64,000 nt of DNA from Drosophila miranda (Eukaryota > Arthropoda > Insecta > Diptera > Drosophilidae): positions 13,498,001-13,562,000 of the forward strand of contig NC_046676.1 in assembly GCF_003369915.1 (NCBI RefSeq), read 5' to 3'. The notes under the pieces were generated by a model. It was given only the letters and a program-made list of their open reading frames with translations, did no database searches and was not told where the DNA came from. Of this stretch, positions 48,281-56,926 are shown piece by piece. Position numbers and translations under genes: made by a program. How positions within the stretch are numbered: the stretch's first letter is position 1; each line of letters starts with the position of its first letter.

Positions 48281-50484
48281 TGTAGTGGCCAGTTGTGACT
48301 CTAAAACTCCAGAGAACAGCTTGGGAACATAACATTAACTCTGCTCTTTACAAAAACAAGATAAGAGATCAATTACAAGAGAGCAGTAGTTAAAGCTTCC
48401 ATTGAAGAGCTTAATGTCTAATTTAGAGAAGCAGCGTGGATCTGTGGGAGTTATGTTTTAAAGCTTTACTAGAAATCATACGATTACTCCGTTAGTCGTG
48501 GAAGCTATGTGTAAGCTTTGCTTAGCATCGTACGATTACTCCGTTATCTAGGGAAGCAAGGTGTAAGCTTTGTCTGGAATCGTACGATTACCCCGTTGGT
48601 TGTGGAAGGTAAAGTTCCGATCGTAAGGGCTAATGCAAGTAATAGAACTTCTGGCTAGATCATTGCTATAGTGAAGCTTGACGAATTCGGATGTGTCTTT
48701 TTATACAAATATATAGATCCAAGTGAATCTGAAAACGTTGTGCAATCAAACACGTGGCAAGTAAATTGAAGTTCTGGTGGACTACATTATTCCTTTTGGA
48801 TTAAGAAAAAATAAAAGGGCTGGAAATCTTACTACGTTCGACACTGGGAAAGAAAAACCAATTGACCCCCCCTCCAAGAACGAGGTCGTCAAAGTCCATC
48901 GATTTCTTAGTAGATCTGGGAAAGACCTCGGATTTCCCAGGAACCAGCATCTACATAAACCAACGATAACTACAACCAAATAAACCAGAAAGAGCCGTCC
49001 GAAGATATACTAGAGTGAAACCCGAAGTTATGTGGAGGCATACTTGAGCTGAAGTACATTTTGGAGTAAGACGAGAAGAATAGTTTTCTTGCGAATTCGG
49101 AGAAACTAATATGCCGCACTCGTCACCCTTCTCGCTTATGAATTAAGCGCGCGGCTAAGGCTTTTGCATGTAGTTCTTCGCAATGTGTGGAGTGGCTCTC
49201 AAACTGTGAAAATAAAACATTATTCTGCGGCGATCCACACTGCCGTTTAATAGTCGTCGTGTGAAAATGTACCAAAGTATTAGTCTTGAGTCTCGTCATG
49301 AGATTTTCCATTTATTAAAGATTAGGCTACGCACTAACTATTTTTGTATTGTCTAGATTTAAAAAAAAAAAAAAAAAAAACCAATAATGTATATAATTAC
49401 CCATAATTAGAAATTAGCGCAAATGAAAACCACATTTTTTTTAAGATCCGCCGTTGAGTGGCAAATCGTCATCGTACGGGTATGGAAATGGAAAGAAAAT
49501 CGGTGTTTCATCCGAATTAGAAGTGAAGACCTGTATATTCATAATTTTTCTCCCTTCCTCAGAATATGTTCCTACGTCGCCCCTTGAGCTCAACGGACAC
49601 GCCGGATAATTCGTATAAAGTATGAGTGAGTTACGAAACTTCCTTAAACGGAATTCTCGAGTATTTTCGAAATATATATCTGTCTGATAAAACTTCTATT
49701 CCGGTATATAAAACAACCATATCCGTGCCATAATTTAAAGCGGATCGGCTACTAACTTTACTTTCACGTTTGCCTTCTAGTTATATAATTATCATATTTT
49801 TCTCTTCTTTCCAATTTATTTTCTTTTACGCCATATTCTCTACACATAAGTCCTATATACATATATACATATAACTAGGAATAACTATTTCCTCCTTCTT
49901 TATTTAATTACTTTATGCTAAGTTTATAATTATCTGTAAAACCATGAAGTCCAAACCCTTAAATTTTGAATTATTAAATAATAATTAGTAGATAATAATG
50001 GAACATTAAACCTTTCGTGTTTGTCCTGAGTAGAGCCTGAGGAAGTCCGATGATCAAATAGAGATGCGCTCGATTAGGGTTATGCTGTCGATTAAACGGC
50101 ATACAAAGGTAGGGAGGGTAGAGAAGGGGTCAAAGTCATCTGAGTTCCCCAAGAGCGACGGAATATAGCCTGACTATTTGTCGGTAGTCGGTTAAACAGT
50201 TAGTTAAAATTCACATTCTTTTCTTTTTGATTTCTTTTGTAGAGTTCCTTTTGAACATTAAATCAAGTGTACCTAAAACATCTTTGCGAATGTGTTCGTA
50301 TAGCAGATAGGAGAGTAGGAAAGATCCCACGACATTCCGGCGAGCTAGTTAGAGCATAGCTAGAGGTACACGTTCCGAAATCCTGCTATACTATTGGTGT
50401 CTGACCGTCAAAAAAAGTATGTACAACCTCCATCCGTACATACAATCTCTCACCTCTACGAATATGAATTTCTGGCACATTACA
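48281..50484 (+). repeat. Element B 3' LTR
   Basis: 2204 bp, closely similar to 40543-42766, with a short replaced segment near its start (48328) and a few small deletions (for example near 49880). Ends ...CATTACA then Polinton DNA. Confidence 0.93.
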
Positions 50485-50634
50485 CATCCATATCATTGGA
50501 GTGAATTTTCTTGTAGTTGAAAAACCGCATTTAAGTTTTAAATTATGTACTACATAATATTCGAGACCGAAAATGACTTCGTGATCCTGCTTCTTTCTAG
50601 TGGACCTAATTCTTTTTGATTGAAGCGTGTCCAT
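50485..50634 (-). pseudogene. N-terminus of a Polinton minus-strand gene cut by element B
   Basis: On the minus strand an ATG at 50634 opens about 50 codons (MDTLQSKRIRSTRKKQDHEV...) of Polinton DNA, then runs into the element B LTR at 50484. It is divergent from the + gene that starts at 50743, sharing a compact intergenic region. It could be the start of a lost core gene such as PolB or integrase, but 50 residues are not enough to tell. Confidence 0.45.
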
Positions 50635-50683
50635 TTGGGCTGAATGCTTTTGTTAAACTAAGAACTCTTAATGAATTGGGCTG

Positions 50684-50720
50684 TATATAAAGGAGATAGG
50701 CATCAACGACTCATTCAGTT
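50684..50720 (+). promoter_or_regulatory. TATA plus initiator promoter of the Polinton + strand gene block
   Basis: TATATAA at 50684-50690 and a textbook Drosophila initiator TCAGTT at 50715-50720, with the +1 A about 33 bp from the TATA start. The predicted start of transcription is at about 50717, so the in-frame ATG at 50671 is upstream of it and the ATG at 50743 is the likely start codon. Confidence 0.65.
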
Positions 50721-50742
50721 TATTACAAAATCTCAAACCAAC

Positions 50743-51276
50743 ATGAACACAATCGACAGGAATTCAAGCGTTATAGTTGATTTTCAATATCTCTTTGGAA
50801 ATAATAAACAACTTTTTATTAAGGAATTGGCGTTTATGCAAACCGGAACAGTAACACCAAACTTCTTTCATTTCCAACCACCATATCATCTGAATGAATT
50901 GGATAATGAAATGATTAAACAACAAAATATTAATCGTCAAACCATAAATGGATTGGAATGGTCAGATGGTGAAATATCATATTTAAGTTTAGGTGAAATA
51001 CTTTCACCACTAAATAGATTTAGCACCGTTATTGTACGTGGTGAAATTAAAAAAAAGTTTTTATCTAAGTATTTAACAAATAATATTATTGATATCGATA
51101 TAGGAAAAAGTCTCACATTTTATCCAAATTTTTTTACAAACTGTAGAATCCACAAAAAAATTCCTCTTAGATGTGCTCTAAATAATTTATTTAAGCTATT
51201 TGTTATCTTGGAAAATTCTAACTACGCTATCATGACTCATATGTTTAGATTTTCAGTTTATATTCAGCACTTGTAG
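50743..51276 (+). CDS. Polinton-associated protein, unknown function
   Basis: 177 aa from ATG 50743; an upstream ATG at 50671 adds 24 residues but lies before the predicted transcription start. No Cys motif or membrane segment. The mix of alternating hydrophobic strands and Asn/Ile-rich composition (VIVDFQYLF..., FSTVIVRGEI, MFRFSVYIQHL at the end) suggests a beta-rich fold, possibly another jelly-roll type virion protein. It is first in the + strand block upstream of the ATPase. Family not recognised with certainty. Confidence 0.6.
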   Translation: MNTIDRNSSVIVDFQYLFGNNKQLFIKELAFMQTGTVTPNFFHFQPPYHLNELDNEMIKQQNINRQTINGLEWSDGEISYLSLGEILSPLNRFSTVIVRGEIKKKFLSKYLTNNIIDIDIGKSLTFYPNFFTNCRIHKKIPLRCALNNLFKLFVILENSNYAIMTHMFRFSVYIQHL

Positions 51277-51292
51277 TATCTAGTTGTATAAA

Positions 51293-51433
51293 ATGGATTC
51301 ATTTAAGCGTTTGTTTGAAAAGGATCCTCACAAAAGCGGATACACACAAGTTGTTTATTGTAATTATTGCGGATCTGATACTCACTTAGAAAAAAACTGT
51401 CCCAAAAAGCGCGATCAGGAGACGCGTAATTAG
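51293..51433 (+). CDS. 46-residue CCHC zinc-knuckle protein of the Polinton
   Basis: A short frame with its own ATG between the preceding gene and the ATPase. It holds one zinc knuckle, C-x2-C-x4-H-x4-C (CNYCGSDTHLEKNC, residues 23-36), in a basic peptide. Knuckles of this type bind single-stranded nucleic acid, as in retroviral nucleocapsid. TATAAA immediately precedes the ATG. It may be a whole small protein or the remaining part of a larger one. Confidence 0.55.
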   Translation: MDSFKRLFEKDPHKSGYTQVVYCNYCGSDTHLEKNCPKKRDQETRN

Positions 51434-51492
51434 AATATCTTAGATGTTAGAAAACATTTATAAAATATTAATAAATAAAACAAAACCCAAAA

Positions 51493-52000
51493 ATGTTTAA
51501 GCAATTTATACATCCTTTTGCAATGCTTATTTGCGGACCTTCAGGATCTGGTAAGACAACGTTTTTGGAAAATTTAATAAACAAAAGGAATGATTTGCTG
51601 AGCATTTCAATTAATCGAATAATTTGGTGTTATGGAGAGGAGCTTGCTAAGCCAAATTTTAATACCATCGAATACTATAAGGAGTTCCCGAAACAATTGA
51701 AAATGAAAATCATGAGCCAAAAATCCTAGAGATAAGCTAAAATTTCAATGCTTAGCAAGACAAATTTATCCTGAAAATTCTCAGGAGCTCTTCAGAATAT
51801 ATAAGGAGGTGACAGATGAACCACATGGTTATTTACTTATTGATCTTACTCAGGGAATAAATGATCTCCTTAGATTTCGTACACATATTTTTAATTCTGA
51901 GTATACAGTTTGCTTTTCAGATGAAAATGGTTTACAAAAAGAATCTAAATCGACTGAAACCGAACAAACATTTATTGTATGTGCTCAAAAGGGCAAATAA
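51493..52000 (+). pseudogene. Polinton packaging ATPase, internally deleted
   Basis: The first part (51493-51729, 78 aa) has a clear Walker A, GPSGSGKT, at residues 15-22, typical of the FtsK/HerA ATPase that pumps DNA into capsids in Polintons and related viruses. It ends at a TAG. The next part keeps the characteristic C-terminus (LARQIYPENSQELF, then EPHGYLLIDL and RTHIFNSEY), with an ATG at 51809 for the last stretch. The middle of about 80-100 residues, including the Walker B Asp pair, is missing. Together the pieces are far shorter than the usual 230-250 aa. The gene is therefore dead. Confidence 0.8.
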
Positions 52001-52274
52001 TAAACTTCGAAATGCAATTATAAGTAATTGTGACATTGAGTTAGTAAAAGCATTAGTGGAGATAGTGTTGAATACTCTACGAGGAAATCATAAGATATCA
52101 AAAAAGCAACTATATGCTCTAAAAAAGTATAAAAATGATTTACGTCTTATTTCATGTCCAAAACGGTCAATAAATTCGAAGAGAAAAGTTCTCATCCAAA
52201 AAGGAGGATTTTTACCTGTTTTAATAAGTTCATTGCTTTCGGGAATTTTTGGAAAAATATTGAACAATGCTTAA
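51861..52274 (+). CDS. Polinton basic virion-type protein with C-terminal hydrophobic segment
   Basis: 137 aa as opened; the likelier start is the Met at 51921 or 51927 (MVYKKNLNRLK), giving about 115-117 aa and overlapping the end of the ATPase. It is a basic helical protein (Lys/Arg-rich, LRNAIISNCDIELVKALVEI), then QKGG-F at residues 113-117 and a hydrophobic tail (LPVLISSLLSGIF). The layout matches a small protein repeatedly found beside Polinton capsid genes, reminiscent of adenovirus core or pVI-type precursors. QKGG-F fits the adenovirus-protease pattern xxGG-x with Gln at P4, so it may be a substrate of the protease at 55928. Confidence 0.65.
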   Translation: MISLDFVHIFLILSIQFAFQMKMVYKKNLNRLKPNKHLLYVLKRANNKLRNAIISNCDIELVKALVEIVLNTLRGNHKISKKQLYALKKYKNDLRLISCPKRSINSKRKVLIQKGGFLPVLISSLLSGIFGKILNNA

Positions 52275-52428
52275 AAATAAGCATCAATTAACCAAAGTTA
52301 TTTTAATGCATCCGAATGCATATCAAAAATTGGTAAATAATGCCCAGAAAAACGATTTAATAAATATAACGTTTTTGCCTATTTTAAATGATAAAAAAAC
52401 TAGTGACTTTAATCTTTGGACGTTGACA
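52267..52428 (+). pseudogene. Start of a Polinton gene interrupted by inserted DNA
   Basis: The frame begins MLKNKHQLTKVILMHPNAY, overlapping the preceding gene by 8 bp, and reads plausible AT-rich Polinton coding sequence for about 54 codons. It then enters the GC-rich inserted block and ends at 52620 with unrelated, Pro/Arg-rich residues. The native product is unknown and truncated. Confidence 0.5.
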
Positions 52429-53060
52429 TGCAATGACTGCATCTTTCAAGAGGCGATGCAGTTACTGCACCGTCAAGTGGCCCGTGTGACACCAGCAGAA
52501 GGCTGTTACGCGCGGATCCCAGGCAAAACGCAGCCCTCCTCCCGCCCAACCGACCGAGGGGCGCTGCCGCATGACGCGCGGTGCGTAGCCGAACCAAACG
52601 CGAACATGCAAGAAAGATAGCTATTAGACTAACATTCGAGGAAAATTAGTACTAAACTTACTAAGAAACTAAGCATGCAATCAAAATACAAATACCACTA
52701 CAGTTACTAATTAATAGAAAGTAATTAATAAGGATTAATAATTTAATAAGATGAAGATAATTAGTGGTGGATATAATATGGTAGAGGAAATTATAATCCG
52801 AGCATAAGACCCTAAACGGTTCATGCAAGGAATAATTCGATCTACAAAGTGGAAGGAACAACGGTATAAAATTTCTAGTCAGTCTAATAGGAATCGTGAA
52901 GTTTATGCGGCTCAACAGATCAGGGCTGTCTATGTCACCCCTGATCAAGTTGTGCATAAATATCACACCAAGCATTTTTCTACGGTTAACTAAGGATGGG
53001 AGGTTTACTAATTTACGAATAAATGGATTAAAATACGTCAAGAATTGTGTTACTATCAAA
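52429..53060 (-). mobile_element. LINE fragment inserted in the Polinton (minus strand, limits approximate)
   Basis: On the minus strand 53059-52661 encodes 132 aa resembling the C-terminal tail of non-LTR retrotransposon ORF2 (NRRKMLGVIFMHNLIRG, then CRSNYSLHEPFRVLC). The region down to about 52429 includes a strikingly GC-rich block (52470-52600) unlike the AT-rich Polinton around it and may be its 3'UTR. No target duplication was identified. The family could be LOA/Bilbo or R1-like, but this is tentative. Confidence 0.6.
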
Positions 53061-53080
53061 ATAAAAAAAGAAATAAGACA

Positions 53081-53560
53081 ATGGATATACGAACTACGCA
53101 GATCAAACCACTTTCACCACCTCAAAGCATTGGAATACAAACACAAGACGAGTCAGTTTGGTTAGATGTAAAACCTAACACTTCTATGCTTAACAATACA
53201 AATAATGGGTCCTCAAAAAAGGAACTCTCTATCACAAATGAGTTCTCTGATTTACCTAACGACATCGAGGATGAAGATTTTCTGACCGAAAAATCTTTCA
53301 ACTCAAAACCTAATAAGCGTAAAGTTGAGGATACTTCATTTTTAGACACTCAAGCATCAAAAAAATCAGCATTGACTAAAGTGAAGCTTACTGATAAACA
53401 GCGAAAGCTAAGAGTAAAACTTAAGAGGTATAAAAGTGAACCAAATCCATTTCAAGACTTGAAATACGTAAGTGGACGAGAAAAGTTGATGAGGGCTGTT
53501 AGAAACAGTAAGGCCGTGCAAATTGGAAAAAACAAAATTAATTGGTTTTCCTATAATTAA
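53081..53560 (+). CDS. Polinton basic, Lys/Ser-rich protein of unknown function
   Basis: 159 aa from ATG 53081. The N-terminal half is acidic-polar and disordered (Asn, Ser, Asp rich). The C-terminal half is strongly basic (KVKLTDKQRKLRVKLKRYK) and ends in KNKINWFSYN. No enzymatic motif. Similar small basic proteins accompany capsid genes in Polintons and could bind packaged DNA; this is inferred from composition and context. The start codon lies just after the inserted LINE fragment. Confidence 0.6.
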   Translation: MDIRTTQIKPLSPPQSIGIQTQDESVWLDVKPNTSMLNNTNNGSSKKELSITNEFSDLPNDIEDEDFLTEKSFNSKPNKRKVEDTSFLDTQASKKSALTKVKLTDKQRKLRVKLKRYKSEPNPFQDLKYVSGREKLMRAVRNSKAVQIGKNKINWFSYN

Positions 53561-53587
53561 TAAACTGCAAAGAACGTAGAACTAAAA

Positions 53588-54118
53588 ATGGTAAATGTAA
53601 CAGAGTTTTTCGTGACATTACTTAGTAATGATAACGTTAAGTGTGCATTTAAAAACATTGTAAATATTCCTGAAAACATGAACGATGACTGGGAAGTAGG
53701 AATTACAGACTTATATCTAAATAAATGTATAAAAAGCAGGCCTGAGAATACCTCAATCGCATCTGAAGAAACAACAGAATTCGTTATTAGCTTAGTAAAT
53801 GGAGAAACATTTCGATATGAAAATGAGTCAATAGAGTCTGAACAGTTTCAAAATGGGTTGATTTTTGTTTACACTGACATTATCAAACCAAGATGTGTTG
53901 GAAATAAAAGACCTCGATGTCTTCGAGTATTACATTATAATGGAAAAGAGCAACTTATACAATTCAACAATATTGAATATTATCCCATTGAAATATGGTC
54001 TCCAAAAGAAATTTCGATCTTAATTACCGATTCCAAAGGGTATAAAGTACCATTTGAATCTTCAGCAATTCCAATTTTTGTTACCCTTCACTTTAAAAAA
54101 CGAAAAGAAATGCTATAA
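53588..54118 (+). CDS. Polinton minor capsid (penton-like, single jelly-roll) protein
   Basis: 176 aa, intact. Typical wording of the Polinton penton-like protein: an N-terminal strand FFVTLLSND, then WEVGITDLYL, later FVYTDIIKPRCVGN, an LLRVL-type strand (CLRVLHYNG), and the C-terminal YPIEIWSPKEISILITDSKG with a final VTLHF. These match the beta-strand pattern of single jelly-roll capsid vertices described for Polintons and virophages. It follows the basic protein by 27 bp and precedes the pVI-like and major capsid genes, the usual capsid module. No lesion is visible. Confidence 0.75.
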   Translation: MVNVTEFFVTLLSNDNVKCAFKNIVNIPENMNDDWEVGITDLYLNKCIKSRPENTSIASEETTEFVISLVNGETFRYENESIESEQFQNGLIFVYTDIIKPRCVGNKRPRCLRVLHYNGKEQLIQFNNIEYYPIEIWSPKEISILITDSKGYKVPFESSAIPIFVTLHFKKRKEML

Positions 54119-54164
54119 ATAATACTGTAAAGATGGAAATTTATTCAGAGTAGAAATAACCACC

Positions 54165-54635
54165 ATGACGAAATCTTATCAACAATATTATTTAAATCAG
54201 TGTGGAGGAGGGTTGAATCATATAGGAAGTCTTTATGTTTCACCCAGAGTTATCAAACAAGGTAGAGGAATTGGGATTTTTTTTAGTGGTCTTTTTAATT
54301 ACATAAAACCACTATTCCTTTCGGGGATAAACGCTATTAAAAACCAAGCTTCTGAGACTGGAAAGGCAGTAATAAATGAGTTTGGTCGAAAACCTTTAAG
54401 AACTATTATCCAAGAACAAACTAAAATTGCTTTGCAAAACCTGTCAAATAAAGCCATTAATAAGTTAACCCGATTCCAGAATGGGGCAGGTGAAAAGAAT
54501 AAAAAGAGAAGGTCTAGGAAAAAACTATCTCATTTATCATCTAAAGAAGGAAGCAAACATACGCAGTCGAGACCCAAAAAAAAAAAATCAACAAAGAAAT
54601 TAACTATAAGAGACATTTTTTCTAAATCAAAATGA
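54165..54635 (+). CDS. Polinton virion protein with Gly-rich N-terminus and basic tail
   Basis: 156 aa, overlapping the next gene by 4 bp. It has the conserved layout of a Polinton protein with QCGGG near the start, RGIGIFFSGLFNYIKPL as a short amphipathic or membrane-active helix, and a C-terminal basic region (KKRRSRKK and KPKKKKSTKK) likely to act as nuclear signal or DNA-binding tail. Two sites fit adenovirus-protease cleavage with Gln at P4: QCGG-G (residues 12-16) and QNGA-G (105-109). It could be the counterpart of adenovirus pVI/pX, processed by the protease at 55928. Inferred from layout. Confidence 0.65.
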   Translation: MTKSYQQYYLNQCGGGLNHIGSLYVSPRVIKQGRGIGIFFSGLFNYIKPLFLSGINAIKNQASETGKAVINEFGRKPLRTIIQEQTKIALQNLSNKAINKLTRFQNGAGEKNKKRRSRKKLSHLSSKEGSKHTQSRPKKKKSTKKLTIRDIFSKSK

Positions 54636-55924
54636 CCACCCATATTGAATGTATGAAAAGCGAATTGGATCTCTTTGAGCCACATCCTACACAAAGCTCT
54701 ATTCTGAGAACAGAAGAAGTTTCATATAACCCCATAGCTTCGTTGGACAGTGCTTCTTCAATTGAATTCGTTTGCTTAGGAAATGGGGAAACATATCGAG
54801 ACCTGTCAAGTGTTTACTTAAGACTTGTTGTGCAACTAAGAAAAAGTGATAATACCAACATTGAAGGAAACGATGTTGGAGTAGTGAATAATATTTTGCA
54901 TTCAATGTTTAGAAGTTCGTCCGTATATTTAAATAATATTTTGGTTTCTCAGAGTGATAATAACTATCATTATAGATCGTATTTGCAAACGATTTTAAAC
55001 TATGGTAGTGATGCCAGTGAAAGTCACTTAGCCACTCAAGGTTATTATCCTAATTATGGTAAATTAATATCTGGTAGATACGTTAACACCGATGGATCCA
55101 TTATGCTCAAAAATATTTTTTTAAAACAGTAATAAGGTTGAACTATTCGGAAAAGTTCATGGAGATATATTTAATCAACCAAAACTGCTTATAAATAATG
55201 TAGATTTGAGGATTACTTTTAACATTGAAAAAACAGCATTTTATTTAATGGAATCTGAAACTGAATCAAATCTTAAAATATTGGAGGCCCAACTATTTAT
55301 GAACCACATAACTATTAATCCGAGCATTTTATTGGCTCATCATCATGTTTTACAAACTAAAAATGCCATTTATCCATACAGCAAAGTTCAAGTAAAATCA
55401 TTTACAATATATCCAGGAAATAATACATTATCAATTGACAATGCAGTTATTGGACAGCTTCCCAATTTTTTGGCTTTTTGCATGGTAAAAAACAAATCAT
55501 ATTCTGGAAATCGGGCATTAAACCCCTTCCATTTTGATCATTTTAAAATTCAACGCTTTAATCTATTGGTTAATGGAGTACAAGTACCATCGCAGGCACT
55601 TGAGTTTGATTTCTCGAACTCTGAAAATGCTCAAAGCTCTAGAGGATATAATATGCTATTCAGATCAAGTGGAATAAAACATTATGATCGAGGCTTACAA
55701 ATTACAAAGGAAATGTTTGATAAAAATAGTTTTATATTAGCATTTGACCTAACTGCAGACCATCACAATTCAACTGTATGCTCAAATTTAATATCACAAG
55801 GAGCCATCCGAAATGAAGGATGATTTTCGGAGCCTCTTACAGAAGCAGTTACTTGTCTGGTATACTGTGAATATGACTCAATGATTGATATTGATAAACA
55901 TAGAAATATTCGTGTTCTATTGTA
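54632..55924 (+). pseudogene. Polinton major capsid protein (double jelly-roll), broken
   Basis: The coding sequence lies in pieces: 54632-55132 (166 aa), then about 55136-55823 in another frame, then a last piece of about 33 codons in a third frame to 55924. Recognisable parts include FEPHPTQSSILRTEEVSY at the N-terminus, YRDLSSVYLRLVVQL, a SSVYLNNILV strand, YPYSKVQVKSFTIYPGN and FVQVPSQAL-type wording (NGVQVPSQALEF) in the second jelly roll, and a C-terminal tail ending near an EYDSMIDIDKHR-like segment. This is the hexon-like major capsid protein of Polintons. At least two lesions (near 55130 and 55820) stop a full product, so this copy cannot make capsids. Confidence 0.8.
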
Positions 55925-55927
55925 AAA

Positions 55928-56386
55928 ATGAATACATTGCAAATCGATAAGTTGCTTTCCAAGCATTCAAAAACAAAAACAATTTTTAAAGGAGTTTATC
56001 CCTCTGATCAGCTGCCTCAAGTAATTTCGAAATATCCTGCTTTAATAATAGCAAACACAGATTCTTCAAGCCATTCAGGAACTCATTGGGTTGCTTTTTA
56101 CTTTGAAAACAAATATTCAGCCGAATTTTTTGATTCATATGGTCAATATTCTCAAAATAAAGAATTTTTAAAAATATTGAGGAAAAATTCCATAAAGTTT
56201 ACATTTAATAAACAACCACTGCAAGGTTATTTTTCAAATACATGCTGTCATTACTGTATCCTATATGGAATATTTAAAAGCAGCAAAAAAACATTAAATT
56301 GTTTTTTAAAACAATTTAAGAAAAATGATTTTAACTATAATGATAAGTTAATAATACAAATGTTTAAGAAAATTCGTTTAAAATAA
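55928..56386 (+). CDS. Adenovirus-type cysteine protease of the Polinton
   Basis: 152 aa, intact. Clan CE (adenain/Ulp1 fold) catalytic order: His53 in SGTHWVAFYF, Asp69 in EFFDSYG, a Gln at 96 or 99 (NKQPLQGYF), and the nucleophile at Cys106 in NTCCHYCILY. The usual Gly after the catalytic Cys is replaced by Cys107, which is unusual. It would mature virion precursor proteins. Length is near that expected of Polinton proteases. It starts 4 bp after the major capsid remnant. With the major capsid protein and ATPase broken, selection for virion function seems gone, so the open frame may simply be young. Confidence 0.82.
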   Translation: MNTLQIDKLLSKHSKTKTIFKGVYPSDQLPQVISKYPALIIANTDSSSHSGTHWVAFYFENKYSAEFFDSYGQYSQNKEFLKILRKNSIKFTFNKQPLQGYFSNTCCHYCILYGIFKSSKKTLNCFLKQFKKNDFNYNDKLIIQMFKKIRLK

Positions 56387-56926
56387 AACACAATATTATT
56401 TCAGAGACATTTAAGATGTTTATTGAATTTTTGAGCTGGGATACATTCTTTTATTTAAGTTATAGTACTTTAACATTAGGTCTATAGCTTCTGCTTTCTT
56501 ATTTGGTAGGGTATGACACAGGCATGTGTCAGGTTCGTCCGTTGCATCGTCATCACTCCAGGGGCATAGCTTATAATGAAAGCCAAAATGCTCATCAAAT
56601 TTTCAAGAATTTGTACGTGCTCCTCGAAGATCATCTCCTCGAATTGCATTAAAAAAAGTTTTATTTGTTTGGCATGCATCTTGCAGCTGACTTCTTGAAT
56701 CTATTACTGATAATGTTTCAAAGAGCAGGACTCTTTATATCCACGTCTTTGCTCTGTTTCCCTTATATTTTTCTTTACCCATGTATTGGAAATGATAAGT
56801 ACTATATCTAGCCATCTCTTTTTTACATATGTACATATGTATATTCTTAACCTTTTTCTTTATTTTTGTCTTTACATGTATAGTTGTCTCTTCTTCTCTT
56901 ACATATATATAATGGGAACTCTTTAT
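56387..56926. other. AT-rich Polinton DNA with a short duplicated block
   Basis: Downstream of the protease. A block reading TTGGAAATG..AG..CTATATCTA..CATCTCTTTT occurs at about 56787 and again near 56945. Poly-pyrimidine and ACATATAT runs fill the rest. A decayed minus-strand coding stretch is listed separately. Confidence 0.5.
56420..56680 (-). pseudogene. Decayed minus-strand Polinton coding stretch
   Basis: Minus strand. One frame from ATG 56679 gives 65 aa; another, ending at a TAA at 56420-56422, reads a polar, acidic tail (CPWSDDDATDEPDT, then KKAEAIDLMLKYYNLNK) that looks more protein-like but has an in-frame stop upstream. A frameshift near 56590 would reconcile them. It lies downstream of the small intron-containing gene on the same strand. 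Function unknown. Confidence 0.35.

Larger units (their letters stand above)
40543..50484 (+). mobile_element. Element B: Osvaldo/Ulysses-like gypsy element with RING-Gag
   Basis: 9.94 kb. LTRs are at 40543-42766 and 48281-50484 (TGTAGTGGCC...ACATTACA), with a Lys-type primer site 5 bp after the 5' LTR. Gag is one long frame; pol is one frame with a single stop codon. No env frame lies between pol and the 3' LTR (only about 60 bp). The two LTRs are very similar but differ by indels and scattered substitutions. The flanks do not match: 5' of B is element C pol (…GCTG), 3' is Polinton DNA (CATC…), so there is no target-site duplication. B may therefore be a recombinant of two insertions. Confidence 0.92.
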
